Below are positions 26,423 through 35,534 of a DNA stretch of 64,000 bases, one piece after another. Location of the stretch: the NCBI GenBank assembly GCA_030433005.1, contig JAUILQ010000007.1, positions 1 through 64,000 on the forward strand, in the 5' to 3' direction. Source of the DNA: Alphaproteobacteria bacterium. Lineage in GTDB: Bacteria > Pseudomonadota > Alphaproteobacteria > Kiloniellales > DSM-21159. The stretch's first letter is position 1, and every line of letters begins with the position of its first letter. Position numbers and translations under genes: made by a program. The notes under the pieces were generated by a model. That model saw only the letters and a list, made by a program, of their open reading frames with translations. It was not told the origin of the DNA and made no database searches.

Positions 26423-26557
26423 CTCGCTCTCCCGCTGCTCCGGCTGTCGCTCGCATTCGAGATAAAGCCCAAGGGGTTAACGTCGCTTTAAGCCTCGGCT
26501 CGCTAGCGTGGCCGCGATCGCAATCCCGCCTTGCGTCCAACCGAGGGTCCCGACGGC

Positions 26558-28090
26558 ATGCGCCTGGTAAGCAACAACGAAGAGCCCAAGGCCTCGGCCG
26601 CCGAGCCGGCCGCGAGCGCGGCCGCACCGGCCAAGACGGCGACCGCGGCCGCGGCGCTGGCCGAAGGCCTGCCGAGCGACCACGCGGCCTTCCTGGTGGC
26701 GCAGGCGCGCGTCGCCGACCGGGCGGCGGCCCAGGAGCGGGTCTCGGCGGTCACCGGCCTGCTGATCGCGACCCGCGGCCAGGGCCTGCAGCTCAGCGAG
26801 GCCGAGCTCTCCGGCCTCGACCTCTCCGGCTTCGACCTGCGCCGGGCCAAGCTCAACCGCGCCAACCTGCACTCGACCGACCTGTCGGACTGCGACCTCA
26901 GCGGCGCCGCGCTGATCTGCCCGGGCCTGGAGCGCACGCGCTTCGCCGGTGCCAACCTGTCGGGCGCCTACGTCCATGCGCTGGCCGCCCAGGTCTGCGA
27001 CTTCTCCGGCGCCGACCTCTCCAACCTGGTCGACGCGACCGGCGCGCTGTTTCACGGCTGTTACATGACCGGCGTGCGCCTCGACGGCGCCCAGCTCGCC
27101 GGCAGCACCTTCTACCAGTGCTACCTGGAGCAGGCCTCGCTGGCCGGCGCCGACCTGCAGGGTGTCACGATCAACGAGTGCTACGCCGACCGCGCCGACT
27201 TCAGCGGCGCCAAGGTCGGCCAGCTGACCCTGACCAAGGTCAGGCTGCGCGGCGCCGACTTCTCCGGCGCGCGCGGCGAGGGCCTGGTCGTCCAGCGCCC
27301 GACCGACGCCGACGGCCTGCGCCTGGAGGGCGCCCACCTGCCGGGCCTGCGCCTCGCCGGCGTCAAGGCGACCGGCGTCAAGGCGCGCCGCCTGGCGGCG
27401 CCCGAGGCCGACATCCGCGGCGGCCAGCTGTCGGAGAGCGACTTCCGCCAGGCCGACCTCAGCCGCGCGCGGCTGGTCGGCGTCGGCCTGTCCGGCGTCG
27501 ATTTCAAGGAGGCGCAGCTGCAGGAGAGCGGCTGGCACGACTGCCTGGGCGAGCATCTCGTGCTGTCCGGCGCCAGCGGCGAGAACATGAGCGCCGTCGA
27601 GTGCCGTTTCCCGAACGTGCGCATGGTCGGCTTCGCCGGGCGCTGCGCCAGCTTCCGCGACTGCGACCTCTCCAGCGCGGACCTGGAAGGCGCCTACCTC
27701 TACCGCGCGACGATCACCGGCGATCCGCCGCGCGCCATGGACCTGACCGGCGCCCGCCTGGGCGGCGCGGTGCTGGTCCAGGCCTACGTCGCGGCCGACC
27801 TGTCCGGCGCCGACCTCAATGGCGCGCAGCTCGCCTACGCGCGGCTCAACCAGTGCAGCCTGCGCGGCGCCGACCTGTCGGGCGTCTCGCTCTACGAGGC
27901 CTCGATGGTCAAGACCGACTGCACCGGCGCCAAGGTGCCGGGCATCGCGGCGCCGGTCTTCGCCGACCGCGCGACCGGCCTGATCGCGGCCCTGCAGGCG
28001 GTCGGCCTCGACGACCAGTGCGAGGAGATGATCGGCTTCCTGCGCAACCTCGACACGCTGCTGCGCGACCGCGGCCGCGGCTCGACCTGA
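26558..28090 (+). CDS. Pentapeptide-repeat protein
   Basis: A 510-residue soluble protein. After an Ala-rich N-terminus, most of residues about 75-470 consists of A(D/N)LxG-type pentapeptides (for example LSGLDLSGFDLRRAKLNRAN and LSGADLNGAQLAYARLNQCS), which fold as a right-handed quadrilateral beta helix. The last 45 residues (RATGLIAALQAVGLDDQCEE) are helical. No signal peptide. Some family members mimic DNA and bind gyrase, others are scaffolds; nothing here decides the role. The ATG at 26558 follows GAGGG; a TTG at 26531 is an unlikely alternative. Interruptions in the repeat register (280-330) are visible. Confidence 0.9.
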   Translation: MRLVSNNEEPKASAAEPAASAAAPAKTATAAAALAEGLPSDHAAFLVAQARVADRAAAQERVSAVTGLLIATRGQGLQLSEAELSGLDLSGFDLRRAKLNRANLHSTDLSDCDLSGAALICPGLERTRFAGANLSGAYVHALAAQVCDFSGADLSNLVDATGALFHGCYMTGVRLDGAQLAGSTFYQCYLEQASLAGADLQGVTINECYADRADFSGAKVGQLTLTKVRLRGADFSGARGEGLVVQRPTDADGLRLEGAHLPGLRLAGVKATGVKARRLAAPEADIRGGQLSESDFRQADLSRARLVGVGLSGVDFKEAQLQESGWHDCLGEHLVLSGASGENMSAVECRFPNVRMVGFAGRCASFRDCDLSSADLEGAYLYRATITGDPPRAMDLTGARLGGAVLVQAYVAADLSGADLNGAQLAYARLNQCSLRGADLSGVSLYEASMVKTDCTGAKVPGIAAPVFADRATGLIAALQAVGLDDQCEEMIGFLRNLDTLLRDRGRGST

Positions 28091-28107
28091 TCAGCCCGAC
28101 CCGCCGA

Positions 28108-29100
28108 TCAACCGGCCAGGACCCGCATCTCGTTCCACAGCTGCTCCGGCAGGGCCAGCCGGCCGCGCTCCAGCGCGGCCCGGCGGCGCGCCGCACCGTG
28201 GCGGCCGGGCAGGCGGCCCGGCGCCAGCTTGCCCGCCAGCTCGTCGGCCCGGGCCTGCAGCGCCGTGCCGTCGAGACCCAGGCGGTCGGGAGCCAGCGCC
28301 AGGATCGCGAAATGGCCGGCGCCGCCCGGCGGTCCGGCGATCAGCGTCATCGCCAGCTCCAGCGCGGTCAGCAGCGCGAAGCCGCGGCGCCCGGCCGGGC
28401 TCTCCATGTCCTGCAGGATCGTGCCGGTGAAGCGCGGTCCGCCGGGGTCCTGCTGGAACATCTCCTCGGGGCCTGCCGGGCGGCGGTCCTCGGCGGTCAA
28501 CAGGCCCTCGGCCGGGAAGGGCGCCTCGTAGAGCGCCGCCAGCACCTGGCCGAAGGAGGTCGGCGCCCCGGTCAGGTCGGCGATCACCGGGCCATCCGCG
28601 TCGCCGCCCGGCACCGCGAAGGCCAGGGGATCGGTGCCGTAGAGCCGCTCGCCCTCGGGCGCGAGCTTGACCAGCGGCGGCGTCGTGCAGAAGGCGAGGC
28701 CGCAGAGCCCGGCCTCGGTCAGGCGCTCGAGGTAGAAGCCGAGCACGCCGGTCGGGAAGGCGTCTCGGCAGACGGCGAGGTGCAGGCCCTCGGCCAGCGC
28801 CTTGTCCCGGGCCTGCCGCGCCGCGACGTCGGCGAGGTAGTAGCCGACCGCGCCGCGGCCGTCGTAGCGGCTCATCCAGCCGAGGTTCTCGGCCGGCTCG
28901 GGCGGGCCGTCGTGGCAGTGCTTGAGCTTGCCGTGCAGCCAGGGCAGGCGCACCAGGCCGTGGGTCGTCTTGCCGCGCAGCTCGGCGTCGAGCAGCTGCT
29001 CCCAGACCGCCGACGCCTCGGCCTCGCCGAGCCCGAAGCGCGCCAGGCCGGCCCGGCCGACCCGCTCCACCTCGTCGAGAGCCACCTCGATCCTCGCCAT
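28108..29100 (-). CDS. Malate/L-lactate dehydrogenase family oxidoreductase (Ldh_2)
   Basis: NAD(P)-dependent 2-hydroxyacid dehydrogenase of the non-Rossmann Ldh_2 fold, 330 residues. Family marks are LRGKTTHGLVRLPWL with the catalytic-region His, TTPPLVKLAPEGERLYGTDPLAFAVPG matching the usual LxPxGG...GTNPLxxAxP, and VIADLTGAP. The protein is a little short, and the C-terminal third is atypical. The residues MARIEVALDE begin the first helix; the start at 29100 is the natural ATG. Substrate could be malate, lactate, sulfolactate or ureidoglycolate. Convergent with the pentapeptide gene (17-base gap). Confidence 0.82.
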   Translation of the reverse strand: MARIEVALDEVERVGRAGLARFGLGEAEASAVWEQLLDAELRGKTTHGLVRLPWLHGKLKHCHDGPPEPAENLGWMSRYDGRGAVGYYLADVAARQARDKALAEGLHLAVCRDAFPTGVLGFYLERLTEAGLCGLAFCTTPPLVKLAPEGERLYGTDPLAFAVPGGDADGPVIADLTGAPTSFGQVLAALYEAPFPAEGLLTAEDRRPAGPEEMFQQDPGGPRFTGTILQDMESPAGRRGFALLTALELAMTLIAGPPGGAGHFAILALAPDRLGLDGTALQARADELAGKLAPGRLPGRHGAARRRAALERGRLALPEQLWNEMRVLAG

Positions 29101-29220
29101 GACGCTCCTTCGGATTTTCCGTTCCGCTCAAGCTCGCGTTAACCAAGCCGTCACCGCTGCCGGTGCAGGCTGGTCACCGTCGATAGCGGGCAGTCATAGC
29201 GAAAGGACGCACGGCGAGCC

Positions 29221-30372
29221 ATGGCGGAGGCCGGTCTTGCGATCGAGGAGTGCCGGAGCGGGCAGCCCCCAGCGGAGCCGGGCGGCGGCGTCTTGGTCTT
29301 TCCGGCCGGCATGGAGGCCGCGCGCCGCTTCGCCCGCGCCGCGCGCCGGGACGGGCGCCGCGTCGTCGGCGCTTCTTCCCTGGCCTACGAGCCGGCACGC
29401 GCCGACTACCGGGAATGGCTGGCGCTGCCCTACGTCACCGAGCCCGGCTTCGAGGCCGCCCTGCGCGCGGCGCTGGCCGGTGCGGGGCTGCCGGGCGGCG
29501 CGCTCGACGAGATCTACACGCCGCATCCGGTGATCGCCGAGCGTCTCGAGCGGCTGCTGCCCGAGCTGGCGCCGGGCGTGCGCCTGACCGCGGCCCTGCC
29601 GGACGACGCGCTGGCGCGCCAGCGTGCCCGGGCCGAGGACCTGGCCGCGCTGCGCGCGGCGGCCTGGGAGCTGGCCGTCCCGCCGATCCGGCCGGCGCTC
29701 GGCGAGGCCGAGCTGCTCGGGCTGTTCTCGGTGCTCGAGGAGATTCCGGGCCACTGCTCCGACGAGAAGCTCTGGGCGCTGCTCGAGACCCTGCGCCGCT
29801 GCCCGCCCGGCGACATCGTGGAGATCGGCTCGGCCTGGGGCCGCTCGGCCTTCGCGCTCGGCTGGGCGGCGCAGCGCCAGGGCCTGGGCCCGCTGCTCTG
29901 CGTCGATCCCTGGTCGGCCGCCGAGCGCTTCCAGAACGACGCCGGCGGCGCGGTCAACGCCTGGGCCGGGCGCATGGACTTCGACGCCACGCGCGCCTTC
30001 TTCGAGTCGCGCCTGGCGCTGCTGCCGCGCGGCTCGGTCAACGCCCTGGCGATGACCTCCGAGGCCGGCGCCGCGCGCTACCGCGCGGACCGGCGCCTCG
30101 AGACGCCGGCCTTCGGCGCCACCGACTACCGGGGCGCCGTCGCGCTGCTGCACATCGACGGCAACCACGACGAGGCCTACGTCGCGCGCGACCTGGAGGG
30201 CTGGGGCGACCTGGTCGTGCCCGGCGGCTGGCTGGTCTTCGACGACTACCGCTGGGCCTTCGGCGAGGGCCCGCGGCGGGTCGGGGACCGCTACCTCTTC
30301 GGCCGGCCGGCCGCCGCCGCCTTCGTCGCCGGCACGGCGCTCTTCGTCCAGCGCCCGCCGGAGCGCCCCTGA
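29221..30372 (+). CDS. Class I SAM-dependent methyltransferase with unknown N-terminal domain
   Basis: A 383-residue two-part protein. Residues about 195-370 are a Methyltransf_24-like domain: IVEIGSAWGRSAFALGWAA (motif I), CVDPWSAAERF, LLHIDGNHDEAYVARDLEGW and GGWLVFDDYRWAFG, a pattern shared with cephalosporin-hydroxylase-like and glycan-modifying methyltransferases. The first ~130 residues (VLVFPAGMEAARRFARAARR, YTPHPVIAERLERLLPEL) look like a pre-ATP-grasp type Rossmann domain, but the ATP-grasp part is absent. It immediately precedes the HlyD-type adaptor gene (64-base gap), so it may belong to the export cluster. Substrate unknown. Confidence 0.78.
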   Translation: MAEAGLAIEECRSGQPPAEPGGGVLVFPAGMEAARRFARAARRDGRRVVGASSLAYEPARADYREWLALPYVTEPGFEAALRAALAGAGLPGGALDEIYTPHPVIAERLERLLPELAPGVRLTAALPDDALARQRARAEDLAALRAAAWELAVPPIRPALGEAELLGLFSVLEEIPGHCSDEKLWALLETLRRCPPGDIVEIGSAWGRSAFALGWAAQRQGLGPLLCVDPWSAAERFQNDAGGAVNAWAGRMDFDATRAFFESRLALLPRGSVNALAMTSEAGAARYRADRRLETPAFGATDYRGAVALLHIDGNHDEAYVARDLEGWGDLVVPGGWLVFDDYRWAFGEGPRRVGDRYLFGRPAAAAFVAGTALFVQRPPERP

Positions 30373-30436
30373 GACCGTCGCCGGCGCCTCGCGCAAAGGC
30401 TTTGGGCGGCCCCGTCGCTTGCTCTAGAGTCGCGAG

Positions 30437-31369
30437 ATGGACAGGCACTGCTGCAATCTCCGGCGGGTGGCCCTGGCCGCCGTCGCGGCCGCGGGCTGCT
30501 GGCTTGCCGGGCTCCCGGCCAGCCAGGCCGACGAGGCCCTGCCGCCGCTCGAGGCCGGGCCCCAAACCGGGCCCCAAACCGGGCCCCAAACCGGGCCGCA
30601 AGCCGGCGCAGGCGGTGTCGCCGGCGCGGCCGCGAGGGCCGGCGGCGGGCGCGCCGTGCGCCTGCAGGCCGGCGAGGCGCGCGGCGTCCTGGAGCCGCCG
30701 CGCGAGGCGCTGCTGTCGGCCGAGCTGGAAGCGCGCATCCGGGAACTGCCGGTCGACGAGGGCGAGCGCTTCGCCGAGGGCGACGTGCTGGTGCAGTTCG
30801 ACTGCGCGCTCTACGAGGCGCGCCTGGCCGCGGCCGAGGCGGCGCGCCAGGTCGAGCGCCTGCAGTACCGCAGCGACCAGCAGCTCGCCGAGCTGAACTC
30901 GATCGGCACCCTGGAGCTGCAGCAGACCGCGGCGCGCGTCCGCAAGGCCGATGCCGACGTCGCGATCGCCGCACATGCCGTCGAGCGCTGCCGGATCCTC
31001 GCGCCCTACGACGGCCGTGTCGTCGAGCGTCTGGTCCACGCCCACGAGAGCGTGCCGGCGGGCCGCGAGCTGATGACCGTGGTCGGCACCGGCGCCCCGG
31101 AGATCCGCCTGGTCGTGCCCTCGGAGTGGCTCGCCTGGCTGGCCGTGGACTCGCCCTTCGCCTTCACCGTCGACGAGACCGGCGAGCGACTGCAGGCTCG
31201 CGTCGAGGTGATCGGCGCGCGCATCGACCCGGTCAGCCAGACCTTGCCGGTGGTCGGCCGTTTCGCGGCGCCCCCCGGCGGCGGTGGGGCTGGTGCTGCG
31301 GCACTGCTGCCGGGCATGAGCGGGACCGCGGTCTTTGACCGTCCCGGCGCGCCGGGCGCCTCGCAATGA
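30437..31369 (+). CDS. HlyD-family periplasmic adaptor protein
   Basis: Secreted or membrane-anchored adaptor of 310 residues. The signal is RRVALAAVAAAGCWLAGLPA (cleavage near ASQA). Residues about 40-55 are a GPQT tetrapeptide repeat. The lipoyl domain halves are ELEARIRELPVDEGERFAEG and RILAPYDGRVVERLVHAHES, separated by a short coiled coil (about 128-180), then a barrel domain ending in GMSGTAVFD. First of three consecutive export-type genes; it overlaps the next by ATGA at 31366, so they are translationally coupled. Confidence 0.85.
   Translation: MDRHCCNLRRVALAAVAAAGCWLAGLPASQADEALPPLEAGPQTGPQTGPQTGPQAGAGGVAGAAARAGGGRAVRLQAGEARGVLEPPREALLSAELEARIRELPVDEGERFAEGDVLVQFDCALYEARLAAAEAARQVERLQYRSDQQLAELNSIGTLELQQTAARVRKADADVAIAAHAVERCRILAPYDGRVVERLVHAHESVPAGRELMTVVGTGAPEIRLVVPSEWLAWLAVDSPFAFTVDETGERLQARVEVIGARIDPVSQTLPVVGRFAAPPGGGGAGAAALLPGMSGTAVFDRPGAPGASQ
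30555..30602 (+). repeat. 12-base in-frame tandem repeat encoding GPQT
   Basis: Three exact units of CCGGGCCCCAAA (30555-30590) and a fourth degenerate one. It lies in the N-terminal linker of the adaptor gene at 30437-31369 and keeps the reading frame, so copy-number change would alter only linker length. Confidence 0.85.
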
Positions 31370-32805
31370 CCGTCGCGGCGCGGCAGCCGCGTCCGCTAGA
31401 CCGTGCCGACGAGGGCGCGGCGGGCGGCGGCAAGGCGCGTGCGGCGAGCGCCGGCGGTCCCGACCGCCAGGCCGTGGTCTTCTCGACCTTCCTGGGGCTG
31501 GAGCGCCAGGCGCGCCGCGCCCCGTCGCTCGACGCGCTGCAGTTCGTCCTGGTCAACGAGACCCGGCGACTGCTGCCCTATCGCCAGGCGGTGTTCGCCA
31601 GCGGCAACGCGGCGGCCGGCTTCCGCGTCGAGGCGGTCTCCGGGGTCGCGGTGCCCGACCGCAGCGCGCCCTTCCTGCGTTGGCTGGTCCGCGTCTTCGA
31701 GCACGGCGCGCGCAGCGGCCTGCTGGCGGCGACCGGGGTCGTTCGGCCCGAGGCGCTGGCGCCGGCCGAGCGCGACGAGTGGACCGAGTGGAGCGCCGCC
31801 GAGTGCCTGGCCTGTCCCTTCACGACGGCCGAGGGCGAGCTGGTCGGCCTGCTCTGGCTGAGCCGCGACGAGCCCTGGAGCGACAGCGAGACGGTCCTCG
31901 CCGGCCAGCTCGCCGACGGCTACGCCCATGCCTGGCTGGCCCTGGCCGGCGGCCGCGGCCGGCGGCTGGCGAGCGGGCGCGCCCGGCGCGTGCGGCACTG
32001 GGGGCGCCGCGCCCTGCTGGCCCTGCCGCTGCTGCTGCTCGCCGCCCTGGCGATCCCGGTGCCGCAGTCTGTGCTGGCGCCCGGCGAGGTCGTGCCGCGC
32101 GACGCCGCGGTCGTGGCGGCGCCGCTCGACGGCGTGGTCGAGAGCTTCGCCGTGACGCCGAACCAGGCGGTCGCGGCCGGCGATCTGCTGTTCCGCCTGG
32201 AGAACACGCGCCTGCGCAGCGAGCGCGACGTCGCGGAGCGCAGCCTTGAGGTTGCCGAGGCCGAGCTGCAGCGGGCCCGGCAGGGCGCCTTCGCCGATCG
32301 CGAGAGCGGCGCCCAGGTCGCGCTGCTGGAGGCCCGCGTCCGGCTGCGCGAGGCCGAGCTGGCCTTCGCCGAGGAGCGCCTGGAGCGCGTCGCGGTGAGC
32401 GCGCCGGAAGCCGGCGTCGCGGTCTTCGCCGACGCCAACGACTGGATCGGGCGGCCGGTGCAGACCGGCGAGCGCATCCTGCAGCTGGCCGATCCGGCGC
32501 GCGTCGAGCTGCGCATCGACCTGCCGGTCGACGGCGCCATCGCGCTGCCGGAGGCGGCGCCGGTCGAGCTGTTCCTCGACGCCGACCCCCTGCACCCGCT
32601 CGCGGCGCACCTGCAGCGCGCCAGCTACGAGGCCGAGCCGGGCCCCTCCGGCAGCCTGGCGTACCGGCTGATCGCGCGCTTCGAGTCGGCGACGCCGCGC
32701 ATCGGCCTGCACGGGACCGCCAAGGTCTTCGGCGAGACCGTGCCGCTGGGCCTCTACCTGTTCCGCCGGCCGCTCGCCTCGCTGCGCCAGGCGGTCGGCT
32801 TCTGA
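31366..32805 (+). CDS. GAF-like/HlyD fusion adaptor protein
   Basis: A 479-residue protein joining a cytoplasmic sensor-like domain to an export adaptor. Residues about 40-180 (FVLVNETRRLLPYRQAVFAS, CPFTTAEGELVGLLWLSRDE) look like a GAF domain; about 208-230 (RALLALPLLLLAALAIPVP) is one membrane helix; the remainder is HlyD-like with lipoyl halves VVAAPLDGVVESFAVTPNQA and VAVSAPEAGVAVFADANDWI flanking a coiled coil of about 245-300. The start ATG overlaps the previous stop. The arrangement GAF-TM-HlyD next to an M50/HlyD protein is seen with secretion systems for large surface proteins; no giant substrate gene is in this window. Confidence 0.82.
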   Translation: MTVAARQPRPLDRADEGAAGGGKARAASAGGPDRQAVVFSTFLGLERQARRAPSLDALQFVLVNETRRLLPYRQAVFASGNAAAGFRVEAVSGVAVPDRSAPFLRWLVRVFEHGARSGLLAATGVVRPEALAPAERDEWTEWSAAECLACPFTTAEGELVGLLWLSRDEPWSDSETVLAGQLADGYAHAWLALAGGRGRRLASGRARRVRHWGRRALLALPLLLLAALAIPVPQSVLAPGEVVPRDAAVVAAPLDGVVESFAVTPNQAVAAGDLLFRLENTRLRSERDVAERSLEVAEAELQRARQGAFADRESGAQVALLEARVRLREAELAFAEERLERVAVSAPEAGVAVFADANDWIGRPVQTGERILQLADPARVELRIDLPVDGAIALPEAAPVELFLDADPLHPLAAHLQRASYEAEPGPSGSLAYRLIARFESATPRIGLHGTAKVFGETVPLGLYLFRRPLASLRQAVGF

Positions 32806-32818
32806 GGGGCTGCCGGCC

Positions 32819-34948
32819 ATGAGCGACGCGCTCGCCGTCCTGCCGCCGCTGCGCGACGACCTGCGGCTCTACGAGGCGCCGCCGGACGTCAACGGCTGGC
32901 CGACCTGGACGCTCTACGACCCGGTGCGCGGCCGCTACTTCCGGCTCGGCCAGGTCGCCTTCCGGCTGCTCGCGCAGTGGCGCCTCGGCGAGGCGGCGCG
33001 GGTGCTGGAACAGGCCAACGCCGGCAGCGCCGTCGCCGGCTCGGCGCGCGACCTGGTCCAGCTGCTGCGCTTCCTGCGTGCCAACAACCTGCTCGCCGAG
33101 GAAGGCGGCGATGCGCTCGAGTCGCTGCGCCGACAGAAGGCCGCGACGCGCTCCGGCGCGCTGGCCTGGCTGCTCCACAACTACCTCTTCCTGCGCATTC
33201 CGCTGGTCCGTCCCGACCGCTTCCTCGAGGCGACGCTGCCGCTGGTCAGGCCGCTGCTGTCGGCCTGGTTCCTGCGCCTGGCGCTGCTGCTCGGTGCGCT
33301 TGGCCTGCTGCTGGTGCTGCGCCAGTGGGACGCCTTCCTGGCGACCGCGGTCGACCACTTCACCCTCGAGGGCGTCGCCGGCTTCGTCGCGACGCTGGTC
33401 GTGGTCAAGATCCTGCACGAGCTCGGCCACGGCTGGCAGGCGAAGCGCTTCGGCGTGCCCGTGCGCTCGCAGGGCATCGCCTTCATCGTGCTCTGGCCGG
33501 TGCTCTACACCGACACCACCGACGCCTGGCGCCTGGTCTCGCGCCGCCGGCGCGTGCTGATCGGCGCCGGCGGCCTGCTCGTCGAGCTGACGCTGGCCTG
33601 CCTCGCGACCTTCGCCTGGAGCTTCCTGCCCGACGGCGGCCTGCGCTCGGTCGCCTTCCTGGTCGCGACGGTCACCTGGGTCTCGTCGCTGGTCATCAAC
33701 CTGAACCCGCTGATGCGCTTCGACGGCTACTACCTGCTCAGCGACCTCTGGGGCATCGACAACCTGCAGCAGCGCAGCTTCGCCCTGGCCCGCTGGCGGC
33801 TGCGCGAGACGCTGTTCGGCCCCGGCGACCCGCCGCCCGAGCGCTTCCGGCCGGGCCTCGCGGCCCGGCTGCTGGTCTTCGCCTATGCGACCTGGATCTG
33901 GCGCTTCTTCCTGTTCGTCGGCATCGCCGTGCTGGTCTACCACGTCTTCTTCAAGCCGCTGGGCCCGCTGCTCGCGGCGGTCGAGCTCTGGTGGTTCATC
34001 GGCCGGCCGGTGGCGCGCGAGCTCGGCGCCTGGTGGCGCCTGCGCGAGCGGGCGCGGCCGCGGCCCGGGCTGGTGCTGCTGCTCGTCCTGCTGGGCGGCG
34101 GCCTGTGGCTGCTCGTGTCGCCCTGGCAGGGCTACCTGCATCTGCCGGCGGTGCTGCAGGCCGAGCGCTACACCACCCTCTACCCGCCGTCGCCGGCGCG
34201 CATCGAGACCATCGAGCGAGCCGAGGGCGCGACGGTCGAGGCCGATGCGCTGCTGTTCCGCCTGGTCTCGCCGGAGGTCGACTTCCAGCTCGAGCAGGTT
34301 CGCCGCGAGCTGGCCCTGACCCAGGCGCTGCTGCAGCGCACGGCGGCCGACGCCGAGACGCTGGCCAGCGCGGGCGTGCTCGAAAGCCGCCTGGCCGGCC
34401 AGCTGACCGAGGCCCGCGGGCTTGCCGAGACGCGCCGCCGCCTCGAGGTGCGCGCGCCCTTCGCGGGCCGCCTGACCGATCTGGCGCCGGGCCTGCGCGA
34501 GGGGCTCTGGGTCAGTCCGGACCGGCCGCTGGCCCGGCTCGTGGACCCGCGCCGCGGCCGGGTCCGCGCCTACGCCGCCGGCCCGGACCTGCCGCGCCTG
34601 GAGGTCGGCGCGCGCGGGCGCTTCCTGCCCGAGGATCCCGGCCGCGCCGCGATCCCCGTCGTCGTCGAGGCCGTCGAGCGCGTCGGCCTGCGCCGCCTGG
34701 AGGCCAGCTATCTCTCGAGCCGCGAGGGCGGCCCGATCGAGACGGAGCCGGGGCCCCGCGGCGAGGCGGTGCCGCGCCAGACGCTCTACCGCGTGCTGCT
34801 GCGCCCGCTCGACAGCGAGGGCGCGCCGGCCGCGGCGCCGGAGCGCGTGCTGCGCGGCAGCGTCTCGCTGGAGGCCGAGGCGCGCTCGCCGCTGGCGCGG
34901 CTGTGGCGCAATGCCCTCGGGGTGGCGATTCGTGAATCCGGGTTCTGA
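32819..34948 (+). CDS. PqqD-like / M50 site-2 protease-like / HlyD fusion membrane protein
   Basis: A 709-residue polytopic protein. Residues about 20-95 (GWPTWTLYDPVRGRYFRLGQ) resemble a PqqD peptide-binding fold. Residues about 120-420 are multi-pass with the M50 zinc motif VVKILHELGHGWQAKRFG (HELGH) and the third ligand region LNPLMRFDGYYLLSD, so metalloprotease activity is possible. The C-terminal ~270 residues are an HlyD-like adaptor with ERYTTLYPPSPARIETIERA and VRAPFAGRLTDLAPGLREGL. GAGGGG precedes the ATG at nine bases. PqqD/M50/HlyD fusions are known beside peptide or surface-protein exporters. It overlaps the GNAT gene at its 3' end. Confidence 0.87.
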   Translation: MSDALAVLPPLRDDLRLYEAPPDVNGWPTWTLYDPVRGRYFRLGQVAFRLLAQWRLGEAARVLEQANAGSAVAGSARDLVQLLRFLRANNLLAEEGGDALESLRRQKAATRSGALAWLLHNYLFLRIPLVRPDRFLEATLPLVRPLLSAWFLRLALLLGALGLLLVLRQWDAFLATAVDHFTLEGVAGFVATLVVVKILHELGHGWQAKRFGVPVRSQGIAFIVLWPVLYTDTTDAWRLVSRRRRVLIGAGGLLVELTLACLATFAWSFLPDGGLRSVAFLVATVTWVSSLVINLNPLMRFDGYYLLSDLWGIDNLQQRSFALARWRLRETLFGPGDPPPERFRPGLAARLLVFAYATWIWRFFLFVGIAVLVYHVFFKPLGPLLAAVELWWFIGRPVARELGAWWRLRERARPRPGLVLLLVLLGGGLWLLVSPWQGYLHLPAVLQAERYTTLYPPSPARIETIERAEGATVEADALLFRLVSPEVDFQLEQVRRELALTQALLQRTAADAETLASAGVLESRLAGQLTEARGLAETRRRLEVRAPFAGRLTDLAPGLREGLWVSPDRPLARLVDPRRGRVRAYAAGPDLPRLEVGARGRFLPEDPGRAAIPVVVEAVERVGLRRLEASYLSSREGGPIETEPGPRGEAVPRQTLYRVLLRPLDSEGAPAAAPERVLRGSVSLEAEARSPLARLWRNALGVAIRESGF

Positions 34949-35507
34949 GCGGCCGGGGCCTGCCGCCGTCGCCGGCCTGGAGGTCGGCGGCGGGCTGCGG
35001 CTGCGCCCGCAGGACGCCGGCGACGCCGACTTCCTGCTGCGGCTGTTCGCGGAGACCCACGGCGCCTCGCTGCTGCTGGCGCCGCTCGACGACGCCCGCC
35101 GCCTTGCCCTGCTGCGCAGCCAGGCGGAACTGCACGAGGCGGCGGTCGCGGATGCGGCCGGGGCGCTGCGGCGCTGGATCGTCGAACGGGCCGGGGAGGG
35201 GCAGGACGAGCTGCCAGACGGCAGCGCGATCGGCCGCCTCGCCCTGGGCGAGCGCGGCGAGGCGCTCTACCTCGCCGACCTCGCGCTGCTCGTCGAGGTC
35301 CAGGGGCAGGGCATCGGCGCCCGGCTCGTCGAGGCGGTCAAGCGCGAGGCGGGCAAGCTCGGAAGGCCGCTTCTGCTCAACGCCCGGCGGGACGGGCGTG
35401 CCCTGGCGCTCTATCTGCGCCTCGGATTCCGCGTCGAGGCCGATTCCGGCGAGCTCAGCCTGCCCCTGCGCTGGTCGCCGGCACCGGATCCCGGGCCGGG
35501 CCGCTGA
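34911..35507 (+). CDS. GNAT family N-acetyltransferase
   Basis: Acetyl-CoA-dependent acyltransferase, about 198 residues. The N-terminal block GLRLRPQDAGDADFLLRLFA and the acetyl-CoA loop VEVQGQGIGARLVEAV (QxxGxG/A) are clear, followed by LLLNARRDGRALALYLRLGF. It overlaps the M50/HlyD gene; a GTG at 34932 preceded by GGGGTGG is a plausible alternative start. Between an exporter and tail-collar genes, it may acetylate an exported protein, but that is inference. Confidence 0.82.
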   Translation: MPSGWRFVNPGSERPGPAAVAGLEVGGGLRLRPQDAGDADFLLRLFAETHGASLLLAPLDDARRLALLRSQAELHEAAVADAAGALRRWIVERAGEGQDELPDGSAIGRLALGERGEALYLADLALLVEVQGQGIGARLVEAVKREAGKLGRPLLLNARRDGRALALYLRLGFRVEADSGELSLPLRWSPAPDPGPGR

Positions 35508-35534
35508 GCGGGCTTGCTTGGCGGGGCCGCCGGC

